This document shows positions 1 through 9,899 of a stretch of 64,000 nt of DNA, one piece after another (position 1 is the stretch's first letter; each line of letters opens with the position of its first letter). The DNA comes from Capronia americana (lineage: Eukaryota > Ascomycota > Eurotiomycetes > Chaetothyriales > Herpotrichiellaceae). Under the pieces are notes generated by a model, which was given only the letters and a program-made list of their open reading frames with translations, ran no database searches and was not told the origin of the DNA. A program made the position numbers and the translations under genes. The DNA is taken from the NCBI GenBank assembly GCA_016110215.1, contig JADWQD010000003.1, positions 2,728,001 to 2,792,000 on the forward strand. The letters run 5' to 3'.

Positions 1-321
1 GGGTTTGGCCGAGGCCCAAGTCGCACAGTACTTCCCAGATCTTCGTACTGGGTATGTATGTACTTATGAGTATTCTGTACCCGTTCGTTAGAGGTACACT
101 ACCCTGTACAGCGTACATTTCCCAAGCACGCAGTCCCTCGTATTACTGAATTAGCCTCGAGGCTTAGGAAAAGCCCAGTCAATATTCTATATTCATTAAT
201 GGGTATCATATCACACACAGCCAGCATACGAGGTACAGTTATCCTGCTTGCTTTGCGCCTGAAACCCCTTCCTTCCTTCAACCCCACAGCGAATTAGATC
301 ACAAATACTGTCAATCGTAGA
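1..321. other. Left-edge intergenic, no gene seen
   Basis: This stretch lies downstream of the sulfite exporter. Short open frames on both strands carry no recognisable motif. It probably holds the 3' untranslated region and terminator of the exporter, but no precise signal could be placed. Confidence 0.5.
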
Positions 322-1695
322 TTAAACTTCCTGCTTCTCGGCCTCGGGGTCATCCCCCTCTTCTTCCTGCTCCCTCCTCCAGTGCCGCAGCGGTAATCGG
401 CGATTGACGATCCTGTCCTTGTCCTTGTCCTTCCTTCCCAACCGCTTCTCATATTGCTCCACGCACGGCGCATACAGAAGCTCCCCCGAAAAGGCGCCCT
501 TCAGCGTGCCCAACCCGACGACCATCCACAGCAAAATGACGGCCACGGAGAAGATCGTGCCGAGCACCTTGAAGAACTTGCTGGGGATCTCTTTGGCCAG
601 AGTGCACGTCGACACGGCAAAAACGCCCAAAGGGAAAGTGAAGCCCCACCATCCCATGTTGAAAGGGAACCTAGTTTCTCACCGTCAGTTTTGGATCCGT
701 CGCGAGCGGGAAGAAACTCACCTGCTTCGCGTGATGCTCGCGATGGCGAAGAACAGCCACACGAGACCGTACCCCCAGATGGCAAGGGCCACGACGATGG
801 AGAAGCTGTAGATGATCCGGCCGCTCTCGGGGCCAAAGTTCTCCGTCTGGGGAAACACTTCGGCGCACACCTTGCCGAGTTGCATGAGCCCGAAGCTGCC
901 TTGGCCGAGGGGCCCGAGCGGGAGGAAGACCGAGACAATGACTTCCCTGGCGGGCAGCCGGTGGATGGTCAGGCGGTGGAAGTACATGACCAGGACGACC
1001 ATGGCGAGCGGGAAGCCCGTCCCCCAGAGGACGTACGACGTGACGATCGTCCAGACTTGGTGTTGTCGATTGGGGAGCACTTCGGCGACAATGCCGCCCG
1101 AGGCCGCAGCGACGATGGTCGCCACGATGGGCAGGAGCCACACGGCGGTCATTTTGGAGAGCTCGCTTTGGTGGATGTGCATGATGACAAAGGGCAGCCA
1201 CATGCACGTAATGACGGCAACCGCCACGTCGATCCACCAGAGCGTCCACGCCAGCGTCACGGCCCATGGCCCCCAGTGCGCGACACACACAAAGACAACC
1301 ATATTGACGATGGTGGCCAGGCCCATCGGGAAGGTCCCGCAGAACAGAGATTGCACGGGGTGTCGAATCATGGCCATGAATAGGCCCGGAAACATCGTAT
1401 ATCGCAGGATGGAGATGAAGAGGAAGACGCAGAACAGGCCGACGTTGAGGCAGAAGACGATGACCGAGAGCCAGTACAGCCAGTCGCCGTTGTAAGGCAG
1501 GTTGTGCAGAAGAATCGAGGCAATGCCCGTCCCCATGGTCGCCGCAAACCAGGAGGGCGTGAAGTTTAAGACTACTCGCCTCCATCCGTGCTGATTCTTT
1601 GCGGCAAAGCTCGCTATGAGGTCGTCGCTGGCTGCACCGGGTTTGTCAGTCGGAAGCCTCTGCGGCGAATCCTCGTGCGTAGCGGCAGGGTCCAT
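322..1695 (-). CDS. SSU1: Plasma-membrane sulfite efflux pump, SSU1 type (SLAC1/TehA family)
   Basis: Predicted 440-residue transporter that exports sulfite across the plasma membrane. Exons are 1695-722 and 670-322, with a 51-bp intron (671-721, donor GTGAGT). Removing it joins the frames into one tellurite-resistance/dicarboxylate-transporter (TDT) protein. Seen: about ten hydrophobic helices, the first starting near NFTPSWFAATMGTGI, which is the family's N-terminal signature, and a charged hydrophilic C-terminal tail of about 50 residues. Length fits fungal Ssu1. The start is the first ATG of the frame, followed by a short hydrophilic N-terminus. The gene is divergent from the sulfite oxidase gene across about 770 bp, which supports a sulfite-detoxification role. 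A malate-type TDT transporter is the alternative, but the adjacent oxidase argues against it. Confidence 0.9.
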
Positions 1696-2465
1696 GGTGG
1701 GTCGTGATTCGGAGGCTTCTCGTCAATATCCAACTCGGTTTGATGTGTTGAGGTTGTTGGACATCCCAGGAGCATTCGGGTCTATAAGTATTGGGGGTCC
1801 GGCGTGGCAGACATTTTGCGCAATGCTTTGGAGTGACGCAGTTAGTACTATAAATGAAGGAGCCAAAGCTTTCTAAGCCTGCCAGGGTCGCAACTTCAGC
1901 AAATGAGGTTTCCCGGAGGAGTATTTGTGGCGGTACATTCTCCCGCTCTTCCGGTTGTCGAATCCCGAGAGCCGGCGACGTTGAACCGGGCGTCGAGGAG
2001 GCACGTGATTTGGACCGTGCGCGTCCTACCGCCATGGATTGCGAGTCCGCGACGCCGAGTAGCCAGTACTTGTACTATTCGGCTCATAGATTCGTCGTCT
2101 CCACGTTTCATGCTGATCTGCGACGACAAGCACGTCGTCCAAGTCGATCGTCGGTCGGAGCGGGCATCTGCCGACGAGGCTGCAAGGCTGAACGAGCCCT
2201 GCCCGCTACGCTCCCCCCTGCTGCCCTGCCCCGCACTCCGAACATCCGGCGGTGAGGCACTTTGGTTTCACTGGGTCCCTTCAGTGGATATCATATCAAC
2301 CTCACAATCCCAACTTGCCTAGATATTGGCCCGCATCAACAAACATCCAGAGCCGCTGAGATTATTTTTCCTCTTGATGCTGGTGAAAACGACTGGCATG
2401 GTGGACATCCAGCCTGAGAATCGAGCGATTCGCGGAGCTGACGCGTCGTCGGCAGCGACTTCGAT
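1696..2465. promoter_or_regulatory. Shared divergent promoter of SSU1 and sulfite oxidase
   Basis: This 770-bp intergenic region separates two divergently transcribed sulfite genes. CACGTGA at 2002-2008 reads TCACGTG on the other strand. That is the core bound by Cbf1-type bHLH factors, which act with Met4-type bZIPs in fungal sulfur regulation. It lies about 300 bp from the SSU1 start and 460 bp from the oxidase start. CACGTG hexamers also occur in unrelated places in this window, so the link to sulfur control is inference. No unambiguous TATA box was placed for either gene. Confidence 0.45.
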
Positions 2466-4175
2466 ATGCCCAACCTAAACCGGCTCCGACACGCCCTCGG
2501 ACGCATCTCGTCGTGTGTGACGCGGAGGGACACGAGCTGCACGGCTGCGTGGAGAACATTTGGCCAAGTCAGGTCGACCAGCTCAACCAATCGGCACTCC
2601 GCCAGATGGCGTTCATTATCCCCTGCGGCTTTAATTGGGTGCGCCATTGGCGGGAGTACTATCATCGCAGCTTCAGCCCTGTACTGGGCTCCAGTTGCGC
2701 AAGCTGAGGCTCCACCCGCGAATGGGACCAGGTTCATCCGCTTGGACGAAGTTAGACGGCACGGGAGAAACTCTGAGCGTAAATGGGTCATGAAAGGACC
2801 GAGGGTGTTCGACATTACAGACTGGATCGAAGCCCACCCTGGCGGACCCGTCATTCTGCGCGCGGTCGGCGGTTCCATCGATCCTTACTGGAACCTCTTC
2901 ACGATCCACCACAAGCCAGACGTGTACGACGTGCTCGAGGAGTACTTCATCGGCGAAATTGACCCGAGAGATCGAGTCAACGGCCAAGTCAGAAGTGACG
3001 ATGTCGAAGACCCGTTCGTCAATGACCCGAAAAGAGACCCGCGTTTGATCCAGCACACGCGGACGCCTTGCAATGCAGAGTCTCCCAATACCTGTCTGGA
3101 CACCTTCATCACCCCGGCCGAGACGTTTTACGTTCGGAACCATTTTTGGGTTCCAGAAACCGATGAGGAAACACACAAGCTGACGGTAGAGCTCCCGGAT
3201 GGCAATGAAAAAGAGTACACCCTGGCCCAGCTGAAACGCAACTTCCAACCATTCCGCATCACGGCAACTCTGCAGTGTTCGGGCAATCGACGAAAACACA
3301 TGTCCATGAGGGCCAGACCTGCAAGTGGCCTTCAGTGGGACGTTGGCGCAATATCGAATGCAGAATGGACCGGTGTCCGTCTGAGTGACGTCTTGCGCGA
3401 TGCAGGGTTCGACCCCGAGGATGGCGCTTCGGAAGACGTCAAGCACGTACATTTTGTTGGAGCTGAAGCCTATGGCGCATCGATCCCAATTGAGAAAGTG
3501 CTCAACTCGCAGGGAGACGTCATGCTCGCGTATCAGATGAATGGTAGACCGTTGCCGCAGGACCATGGCTACCCATTGCGGGTGCTCGTGCCCGGCCATA
3601 CCGCAGCGAGAAGTGTCAAGTGGCTCGAAAAGATTGTCCTTTCCGACGAAGAAAGCCAATCCCAGTGGCAACAGCGGGATTATAAGTGCTTCGGTCCTAA
3701 TCAGGCTGCCAAAGATGTTGACTGGTCCTCGGCTCCAGCCATACAGGAAACACCCGTCCAATCCGCCATCACGTCGATAAGGGACGTACCCCGCAGCTGC
3801 CTCGACGGTCCGAACCAGCTGTCCAAGTCTGTGTTCGGAGAAGACGCAGTCGAGGTCGAAGGATATGCGTACAGTGGTGGAGGCCGAGAAATCATCCGAG
3901 TCGACTTCAGCGCCGATGGAGGACGCACGTGGCAACAAGCAGACCTGCTTCCGGTCGAGTCGAAGGGCCAGAAGACGTGGTCGTGGAAACGATGGCAGGC
4001 AATAGTGAGTAAGCCTGCAGCTGGATCCGAGTTCGTGGTCAAAGCTGTCGATGACAGCTACAACACGCAGCCTGAGTCGTACGAAGCCCAATACAACTTT
4101 CGTGGTAATCTGACGACAGCATGGCATCGGGTTCCATATGTTTGCGATGAGGGTCGCCGGTCGTATAAGAGCTGA
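2466..4175 (+). CDS. SUOX: Sulfite oxidase (cytochrome b5 + molybdopterin), mitochondrial intermembrane space
   Basis: Intronless 569-residue enzyme predicted to oxidise sulfite to sulfate, passing electrons through heme to cytochrome c. Seen in order: a basic N-terminus followed by a hydrophobic stretch (about residues 53-80), the usual bipartite presequence for the intermembrane space; a cytochrome b5-like domain (about 86-170) with heme ligands in HPGG (His124) and His148 or His149; a molybdopterin domain in which LQCSGNRR supplies the conserved Mo-ligating Cys271; and a C-terminal Mo-co dimerisation domain with the SADGGRTW motif. Domain order matches animal sulfite oxidase rather than plant enzymes, which lack heme, or nitrate reductase, which carries an added FAD domain. 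Divergent from SSU1 and tail-to-tail with the amidase gene 112 bp away. Confidence 0.93.
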   Translation: MPNLNRLRHALGRISSCVTRRDTSCTAAWRTFGQVRSTSSTNRHSARWRSLSPAALIGCAIGGSTIIAASALYWAPVAQAEAPPANGTRFIRLDEVRRHGRNSERKWVMKGPRVFDITDWIEAHPGGPVILRAVGGSIDPYWNLFTIHHKPDVYDVLEEYFIGEIDPRDRVNGQVRSDDVEDPFVNDPKRDPRLIQHTRTPCNAESPNTCLDTFITPAETFYVRNHFWVPETDEETHKLTVELPDGNEKEYTLAQLKRNFQPFRITATLQCSGNRRKHMSMRARPASGLQWDVGAISNAEWTGVRLSDVLRDAGFDPEDGASEDVKHVHFVGAEAYGASIPIEKVLNSQGDVMLAYQMNGRPLPQDHGYPLRVLVPGHTAARSVKWLEKIVLSDEESQSQWQQRDYKCFGPNQAAKDVDWSSAPAIQETPVQSAITSIRDVPRSCLDGPNQLSKSVFGEDAVEVEGYAYSGGGREIIRVDFSADGGRTWQQADLLPVESKGQKTWSWKRWQAIVSKPAAGSEFVVKAVDDSYNTQPESYEAQYNFRGNLTTAWHRVPYVCDEGRRSYKS

Positions 4176-4287
4176 ATGCGAGGACCTTTCTGGTCGCAAA
4201 GGCTCTAGCACCATGACTCGATTGCAAGGACACTTCACGGGTGCGAACTGCCAGAAGGAACCGTGTCGACTGCCGATGGCACAGGTG

Positions 4288-6109
4288 TCACGTCCGGCAG
4301 GTGGCCTGCGCCTGCGCCTGCGCCTGGAGAATGAGCTCAACGAGTCTTAGAGCCTTCTCTTCTTCGAATCTCCGGCACATGAGTTGGAGACCTATCGGAG
4401 CACCGTGACAGGCGGAGCTGTTATCTGCATATCCATGTTAGGATCTGGAGGACTATCGGACTGTCCACATACATGAGGCGTTGACGGCGTTATCCTCTTG
4501 ACTCAGTGGGACAAATGAGCTGGCCTTGGTGTCCAGAGTTTTATCGACGGAACCGGCTGGGAATGAGATTGCTACGAAGTCGAGAAGATTGACAATCGCA
4601 CTATACCCTGTACATATTCAACAACCACCCGCATTGCTTTTCCTTGCTTTACTTACCAAAGTATGTCAATGTATTCTCATAGCACGCAGCGTTCGCACAG
4701 ACGGGCATGATGACTCCGTCAACCGGAGTGCTACTGATCGTGCTCTTTTCGGTCGACTTCCAGTACTTTTGAAACTCTGCCTGGTACTTCTCGAGTGACC
4801 TAGTCAAACACAAATATTCTGGCAGAGGTAATGGCGCAGTGGGCTCGTTGAGATACCACTCCCTGAGCATTGGCACGGCCGGCTCTCCACCTGCTTTGAT
4901 ATGCTGTCGCGTTGCTTGCGCACCATCAGCGCCTATGATTTGGAAGTAAGCCCGTACCGCTGCTGCCTGGGGAGGCGGTCTCCATTCCATCACTTGATAG
5001 TTGGCTCGCCGTAAGGACTGGACAATCGACCTCAAAGCTCGTCGAATGGGCGGCTGCGGCTGGACGCTGCCATCGCATTCCAGCACCGCAAATGTTGGGC
5101 GTCTGGAAATCAACTCTCTGATTTTGGTTTCCCTCCACGGCATGTCAACCCACGTAGGGTCTTCTTCATACGCGCTTGCTCCCAGACAGAGCCTTGCCAT
5201 GTGCCGCAGCGAAGGCATGTCCCGTGACATCATAGCTATCGTGAAATTCCTCGACGGTAGACTTGAGTCGCTCGAGGCAACGCCAAGGGTTGGCAACCGT
5301 CCAGAGGAAACCTTGAGGCTGAACAGGCTGTTGAAAGCTGCTGGGATGCGGCCGGAGCCGGCGAACTCGGTAGCCCACCCAAACGGAGAGCCCTTCATCG
5401 CAAGCAACGCGCCCTCACCTGATAATAGTTAATCATCGATTCTACGCCCGCGGTCATACCTGTTGATCGTACCTCCTGCAGCACCACCGCTCGAGAGAAG
5501 TCCTGAATGCGGATTACGAGTACTTCCATGTATGTTGTTGGTGGTCTCTGCCAATGACATGCTTTGAGGGACGTTAGTCTTGCAAAAGGGGATTCCGCCT
5601 AGTGTCCGCATATGACGGACAATGAGTGACTCGGTCGCCTCAGTCTCCTTAGGCCCGAGCCACGAGATAAAGCCGGCGGCTGTTTCTGCCCCCGCGACAC
5701 GAAAGCGGTCCATGAAACTGATGGGGAGGCCATGGAGTGGGCCTTTCAAGCATCCGTGCTCACGGCGATATTGGTCCATTTCTCTCGCGATCTCGATGGC
5801 CTCCTCGAATAACACTTCCGTGAGGCAGTTGACAAATTGATGACAAAGGGCAGCCCTGTGGCAGTAAGCACGAACAACGTCCTCGCTGGACCAGACACCC
5901 GCATGTATGCTGGCTAGCGTGTCCAGGGGAGCCGTCTCTGTGATGGTCAACTCCTCCTCGGATAGGTATCTCGCGGGCATATCGAGAAGTGGTAGACGAT
6001 CCTCCCGGCGCGGTATTTGGTCGGGGCGGACTCGCCATGGTGTTGGAATGGCTTTCTGGACGCTGGCTCGTTTGGCAGCTGCCCGATTTTCCCAAGCAAC
6101 GTGAGGCAT
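4288..6109 (-). CDS. Amidase-signature protein with degenerate catalytic triad (probable pseudoenzyme)
   Basis: Four exons (6109-5473, 5418-4657, 4607-4473, 4424-4288) join through introns of 54, 49 and 48 bp into an intact 556-residue frame of the fungal acetamidase/general amidase family. The start is the ATG giving MPHVAWENRA, matching where family members begin; the frame runs 64 codons further upstream without family resemblance. Seen: GPLHGLPIS is followed by FMD, so the expected catalytic Lys is Met133. The GGSSGGEGAL loop reads GGAAGGEGAL, so the cis-Ser position is Ala210. The nucleophile position Ser234 is kept within AGSGR, where GGS is usual. Two of three triad residues are therefore missing while the frame, splice sites and C-terminal SFPAG and GAPIGLQL motifs survive. 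The C-terminus ends in a short Gln-Ala repeat from a GCGCCT-type tandem repeat. It is probably inactive as an amidohydrolase; ligand binding or a recently decayed gene are alternatives. Confidence 0.8.
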
Positions 6110-6826
6110 AGTAGACCGTGCTTGCGGCTGCCAACGGCTAGACTGCAAGGAGGCGCGAGTCACGGGCAGTGCGCGGTCCCAGTACGTTCTGATCGCTGAT
6201 GACGCACATATCACAGCATGTCTCTCGCAGGGACAGCCACCGAGCAGCGTATCATATGGCAAATCCAGGCTTGGATGAAACGGAGTGTTTGCGGCCCTCA
6301 CACACGGGTTTGCTGAACTCGCGTGGGATCGTCATAAACCAATGGTTTCACCCACTGCTGATTCAGCCTAAGAAGTCCTGAAGATTGATGTCACGCAGAC
6401 AGGCGGCCGTTAAGCACGAGTGAGCGCAAAAAGATTGTTCCGCGAAGCAAGCGTATGCGATGTGGGAGGACGAGCAGGTGCGGCTCCCGTCGATGAGCAT
6501 CCTGATAAGGCGCATCGGAGCCTGACGCTGGCCTTCCGACAGGCTGATCCTTTAGCCGCGGCGACCTGGTGGTGTGGGTTCGTTCGGGCTTCGTCTACTC
6601 ACTCGTACAAGCGGGCGTAGCGACGTCATGGTCGAATCGCTCCTTGCGAAGTCACGCAACAACCTGACGCGCTTCGAATATTCTTTGTGTACGGTCGACA
6701 AGTGGGACTCCAAGCCCTTTTGACCTCAAACGCAGTGACTTAAATACCGCAAATACGCCTGGAGTTGTGAGACGAGCAAGTCCTTCAAACCGATCCTTTC
6801 TAGACGACAGGTTGTCACCATCCACC
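6110..6826. other. Divergent intergenic between amidase and Zn2Cys6 gene
   Basis: About 0.7 kb between the divergent starts of the amidase-like gene and the regulator gene. Only short unsupported open frames are present. It must hold both promoters. No TATA box or repeat was recognised with confidence. Confidence 0.4.
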
Positions 6827-7579
6827 ATGTTCTTTATCGTCCCGGAAAGCAAGGCTTCAAATACACCTGCCGGCCCGACCTTGGAGAGCCCTTCAGTGTC
6901 GCCGCGTCCTGCAAAGCGCCAACACTTGTCGCCAGAAGCTGATGACATGTCCGGCTATTACCCGAAGCGAACACCCAAGGCCTGCGATCGATGTCGGTTG
7001 AAGAAAGCGCGCTGCCAGTGGAGCAGGGGGAAGATATGCGACAAATGCAAACGAGATGGCGTGATATGCACAACAAACAGAGAGTCAAAGAGGGAACCGA
7101 AGACACCCAACGCCGCATACGTCCAGCTGGTCGAATCACAACGAGATAGTCTCCTGCGGGCAATCAGTAGAATCCTTGAGGATGGGTTGGTGAACGACAA
7201 AACTGCGATGGCCAAGACATTGCAAGACTTTGGGATTCGAGCGGACGCCTTGAGGAAGGCATCGCAACAGAAGCCTGAAGATGAAGACGGGACCGAGGTC
7301 GGTGGCGCAGATTTATACCAGAATGCCGCCGAGATCCAGGCTCTGCTGGACGAGTGCGATTCGAGTATTGGGACCGTCACACAGCCCGGATCGTATTTTG
7401 ACCTCTGCTTTAACGACGGCTTCACACCGAATTACGCGTTACCAAAATCATCCACGGAAGCCATGCACTCACTCGACACTACCTTTTTGCCGTCAATCGA
7501 TATCGGAGACTGGCTCATGCCTAATGGCGCGGGGGACAGCTGGCTCCCGCAAACTGTCGACTTGGTGGCTGGACGATGA
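6827..7579 (+). CDS. Zn2Cys6 transcription factor, short (250 aa)
   Basis: Single-exon regulator. The zinc cluster runs from Cys53 to Cys81 (CX2CX6CX7CX2CX6C) and is preceded by a basic KRTPKACDRC segment. A helical stretch that could form a dimerisation coil follows (about 95-135). The rest is acidic and ends in an acidic/aromatic tail that could activate transcription. There is no fungal-specific middle homology domain, so it resembles compact regulators of about 250 residues. The chosen ATG sits in a good context (CCACC before ATG); the frame also has an ATG 60 bp upstream. It lies between the divergent amidase-like gene and the racemase-family gene and could control either, which is inference from position only. 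Confidence 0.8.
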   Translation: MFFIVPESKASNTPAGPTLESPSVSPRPAKRQHLSPEADDMSGYYPKRTPKACDRCRLKKARCQWSRGKICDKCKRDGVICTTNRESKREPKTPNAAYVQLVESQRDSLLRAISRILEDGLVNDKTAMAKTLQDFGIRADALRKASQQKPEDEDGTEVGGADLYQNAAEIQALLDECDSSIGTVTQPGSYFDLCFNDGFTPNYALPKSSTEAMHSLDTTFLPSIDIGDWLMPNGAGDSWLPQTVDLVAGR

Positions 7580-8272
7580 ACAAGGTACACTGGATGGTGT
7601 TTGCAACTCCGAGCTGCCGATTTCACGGTCAGGGTATGAATACATGAGAGCGGCTATTGTACGATAATCGGATTTTGAAGTCATGGCCCCAATGGTCTGT
7701 TATAAAGCCTTTTCAGCGGTCTACCTCTCGGCACTTTTCAGCACTGCTACGTCGTGCCGCAGGGGCCATTCGTCTACTGGACACGGGACATATGGAGAGG
7801 ATACATTGCTTTTTCAGCGGTTTGAAAGCGGAATTTAGCGTCAGCGGGTGGGTGTCTTGTGGCGGGAGGCGGGCAGGACTATTCCTATGTTCCCGTACCA
7901 GGACCAAGTAGCTGCAACGAATGAAACTGGGCTTGTGCTTGAGCCGGGATTTCTGTCCTGGTGTCTTTGGATGTGGCCATGGTGGAGTTTGGCGGTTGGC
8001 ATACTTGTTAATAAGTCAATATACTTTAGTCGATCCATAAGGCCACACCCAGGCTCAAGTATGCCGCTAAGGATTCCGATGCACAGAAATAGCCGCAACC
8101 CTAGTCTCTGCCCAATACAATGTGCCGTGAATGTAAGGTGCTCGAGCGTGGAGATCCGCGCTTACGATGAGACCATAGAATGGACGTTGCCGGACAAGTC
8201 CTCCCGTAGATAGACAGCCAAAGGCGTGTGAAGGAAGCGTATCTGTCCTGGATTCTTTCACGTTCTTCAGAT
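7580..8272. other. Intergenic upstream of racemase-family gene
   Basis: About 0.7 kb between two plus-strand genes. It holds the terminator of the regulator gene and the promoter of the racemase-family gene. No repeat, RNA gene or convincing small coding region was seen. Confidence 0.4.
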
Positions 8273-9322
8273 ATGAGATCTCTACGCACCATCTCTGTAG
8301 TGGGCTGCCATGCCGAAGGCGAAGTGGGCGACGTCATCGTGGGCGGCGTTCTGGACGCTCCTCCCAGTTGTAAGACAATGCACGACAAGATGATGTATTT
8401 CTGGAAGCAGAAAGACGGGCTCCGAAAGATGCTGCTACAAGAACCGAGGGGCCGATCGTCAATGTGCACCAACCTGATTCTGCCGCCTTGCGATCCGCGC
8501 GCAGATGCTGGCTTCATCATCATGGAGAGCGATGAGTACGCACCCATGAGTGGGTCGAATACGATATGCACTTCGACGGTGTTGCTAGAGACGGGCATGA
8601 TCACAATGCAAGAGCCCATCACTCGGTTCAACCTCGACACCGCCGCGGGACTGGTGGGAGTAACGGCTGAGTGTGAAGCGGGAAAGTGCAAGTCCGTGGC
8701 GTTTGACAATGTGCCGTCTTTTGTCTTCGCCCTGGATAAAGAAATAGATGTGCCGGGTCTGGGCACAGTCTCGGTCGATATAGCCTGGGGCGGCATGATG
8801 TATGCCCTTGTTGATGCTGGCTCATGCGGACTGAAGATTGGGAATAGCGACGCAGCAAAACTCGTCGAGATTGGTGAGAGGATCAAGAAAGCTGTGCAGA
8901 AACAATACGTTCCCGTACATCCAGAGAACCCGGCCATTCAAGGCGTCACAAACTTTGTATGGAGCCATCCGCCCGAGGCCGGGCCAGACGGGGTCAAGCA
9001 GGCTGTCAACACAGTCGTCGTATCTCCGGGGAGATTCGATAGATGTCCTTGCGGAACAGGCACTTGTGCTCGCATGGCGGTGCTGCATGCCAGAGGCCAG
9101 CTTGAGGTTGGAGAGACATTCCGGCATACGAGCATCATTGGCACAGAGTTCATCAATCATATTCGTGGCATGACCAAGGTCGGCGAATATGATGCCATCC
9201 TGCCCACAGTCAAGGGCAGAGGCTGGATCACCAGCTTCAAGCAAGTCGTGTTGGACCCGACTGATCCGTTTCCGGAGGGCTTCAGGGTTGGCGATCAGTG
9301 GCATATGCCAGTCGAGTCTTGA
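8273..9322 (+). CDS. Proline racemase superfamily: hydroxyproline epimerase / trans-3-hydroxyproline dehydratase-like
   Basis: Intronless 349-residue enzyme. The ATG giving MRSLRTISVVGCHAEGE is chosen because the family begins with that strand; a further in-frame ATG lies 45 bp upstream. Seen: first active-site loop EYAPMSGSNTIC, where the base position is Ser93, and second loop DRCPCGTGTCARMA with Cys260. In this superfamily a Cys/Cys pair is typical of racemases and epimerases and Cys/Thr of the trans-3-hydroxy-L-proline dehydratase. The Ser/Cys combination seen here has been associated with enzymes that epimerise 4-hydroxyproline and/or dehydrate 3-hydroxyproline. A cytosolic role in hydroxyproline or proline-analogue catabolism is likely; exact substrate cannot be read from sequence. 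The Zn2Cys6 regulator lies just upstream on the same strand. Confidence 0.85.
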   Translation: MRSLRTISVVGCHAEGEVGDVIVGGVLDAPPSCKTMHDKMMYFWKQKDGLRKMLLQEPRGRSSMCTNLILPPCDPRADAGFIIMESDEYAPMSGSNTICTSTVLLETGMITMQEPITRFNLDTAAGLVGVTAECEAGKCKSVAFDNVPSFVFALDKEIDVPGLGTVSVDIAWGGMMYALVDAGSCGLKIGNSDAAKLVEIGERIKKAVQKQYVPVHPENPAIQGVTNFVWSHPPEAGPDGVKQAVNTVVVSPGRFDRCPCGTGTCARMAVLHARGQLEVGETFRHTSIIGTEFINHIRGMTKVGEYDAILPTVKGRGWITSFKQVVLDPTDPFPEGFRVGDQWHMPVES

Positions 9323-9899
9323 GAGATCCGTGTACATAGTACCTAGGCCCATAAAACCCAAAGAGGTCCACGACTTACCGCTCTGCTCTTTTCAAAAGAA
9401 TGTGGCAGCCCAAGACAAAGATGAACTACTCACGTAGCTCTTCATCGTGCCGGTTCTCGTGGCCTCTGTGAAGCACGTAGTGGCGCATATGAGGAAGCTT
9501 CTCAGCGGGGGAAAGGCAAGCCATCCAAGAGGTGGTGCGCAGCCTCGAGCCGTCCACACAGGCTGAGGGGCGATGAAACAGAGGAGACAGATAGAGCGCA
9601 ATGAAGGAGAGAGATAAAGAGCAACGGAAGAGAGGAATAGGGGCGTATGTGAGAGACTGAAGACATAACTTCGTCGAAACCGAATGCTGCGCCGTAATTT
9701 CCGCGTTGACTGCGACGTGCAAACACCGAGCCTCGCAGCGACTTCGAGATTCTCCCAAATGGACCGCCAACTTCGCAGAGCACGAGGCGTGTGCGAGCTC
9801 GTCTACCGTACATAGGCGATGTGAGAAGTCACAGGCCTTCTCGATTACGGCATGGTATTCGTTACACTCTAAGCTGCTTAGCGATTTGACCCTCCAGCA
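9323..9899. other. Intergenic before POP7
   Basis: This gap of 577 bp holds the racemase-family 3' region and the POP7 promoter. Minus-strand open frames here have no recognisable domain and biased composition, so no gene is called. Confidence 0.4.

Noticed and set aside
454..1383. 309-codon plus-strand open frame opposite SSU1
   Set aside because: Antisense shadow of a well-supported transporter; charged, repetitive composition with no domain.
2673..4340. 555-codon minus-strand open frame opposite sulfite oxidase
   Set aside because: Shadow frame; the plus strand encodes a complete enzyme with all cofactor motifs.
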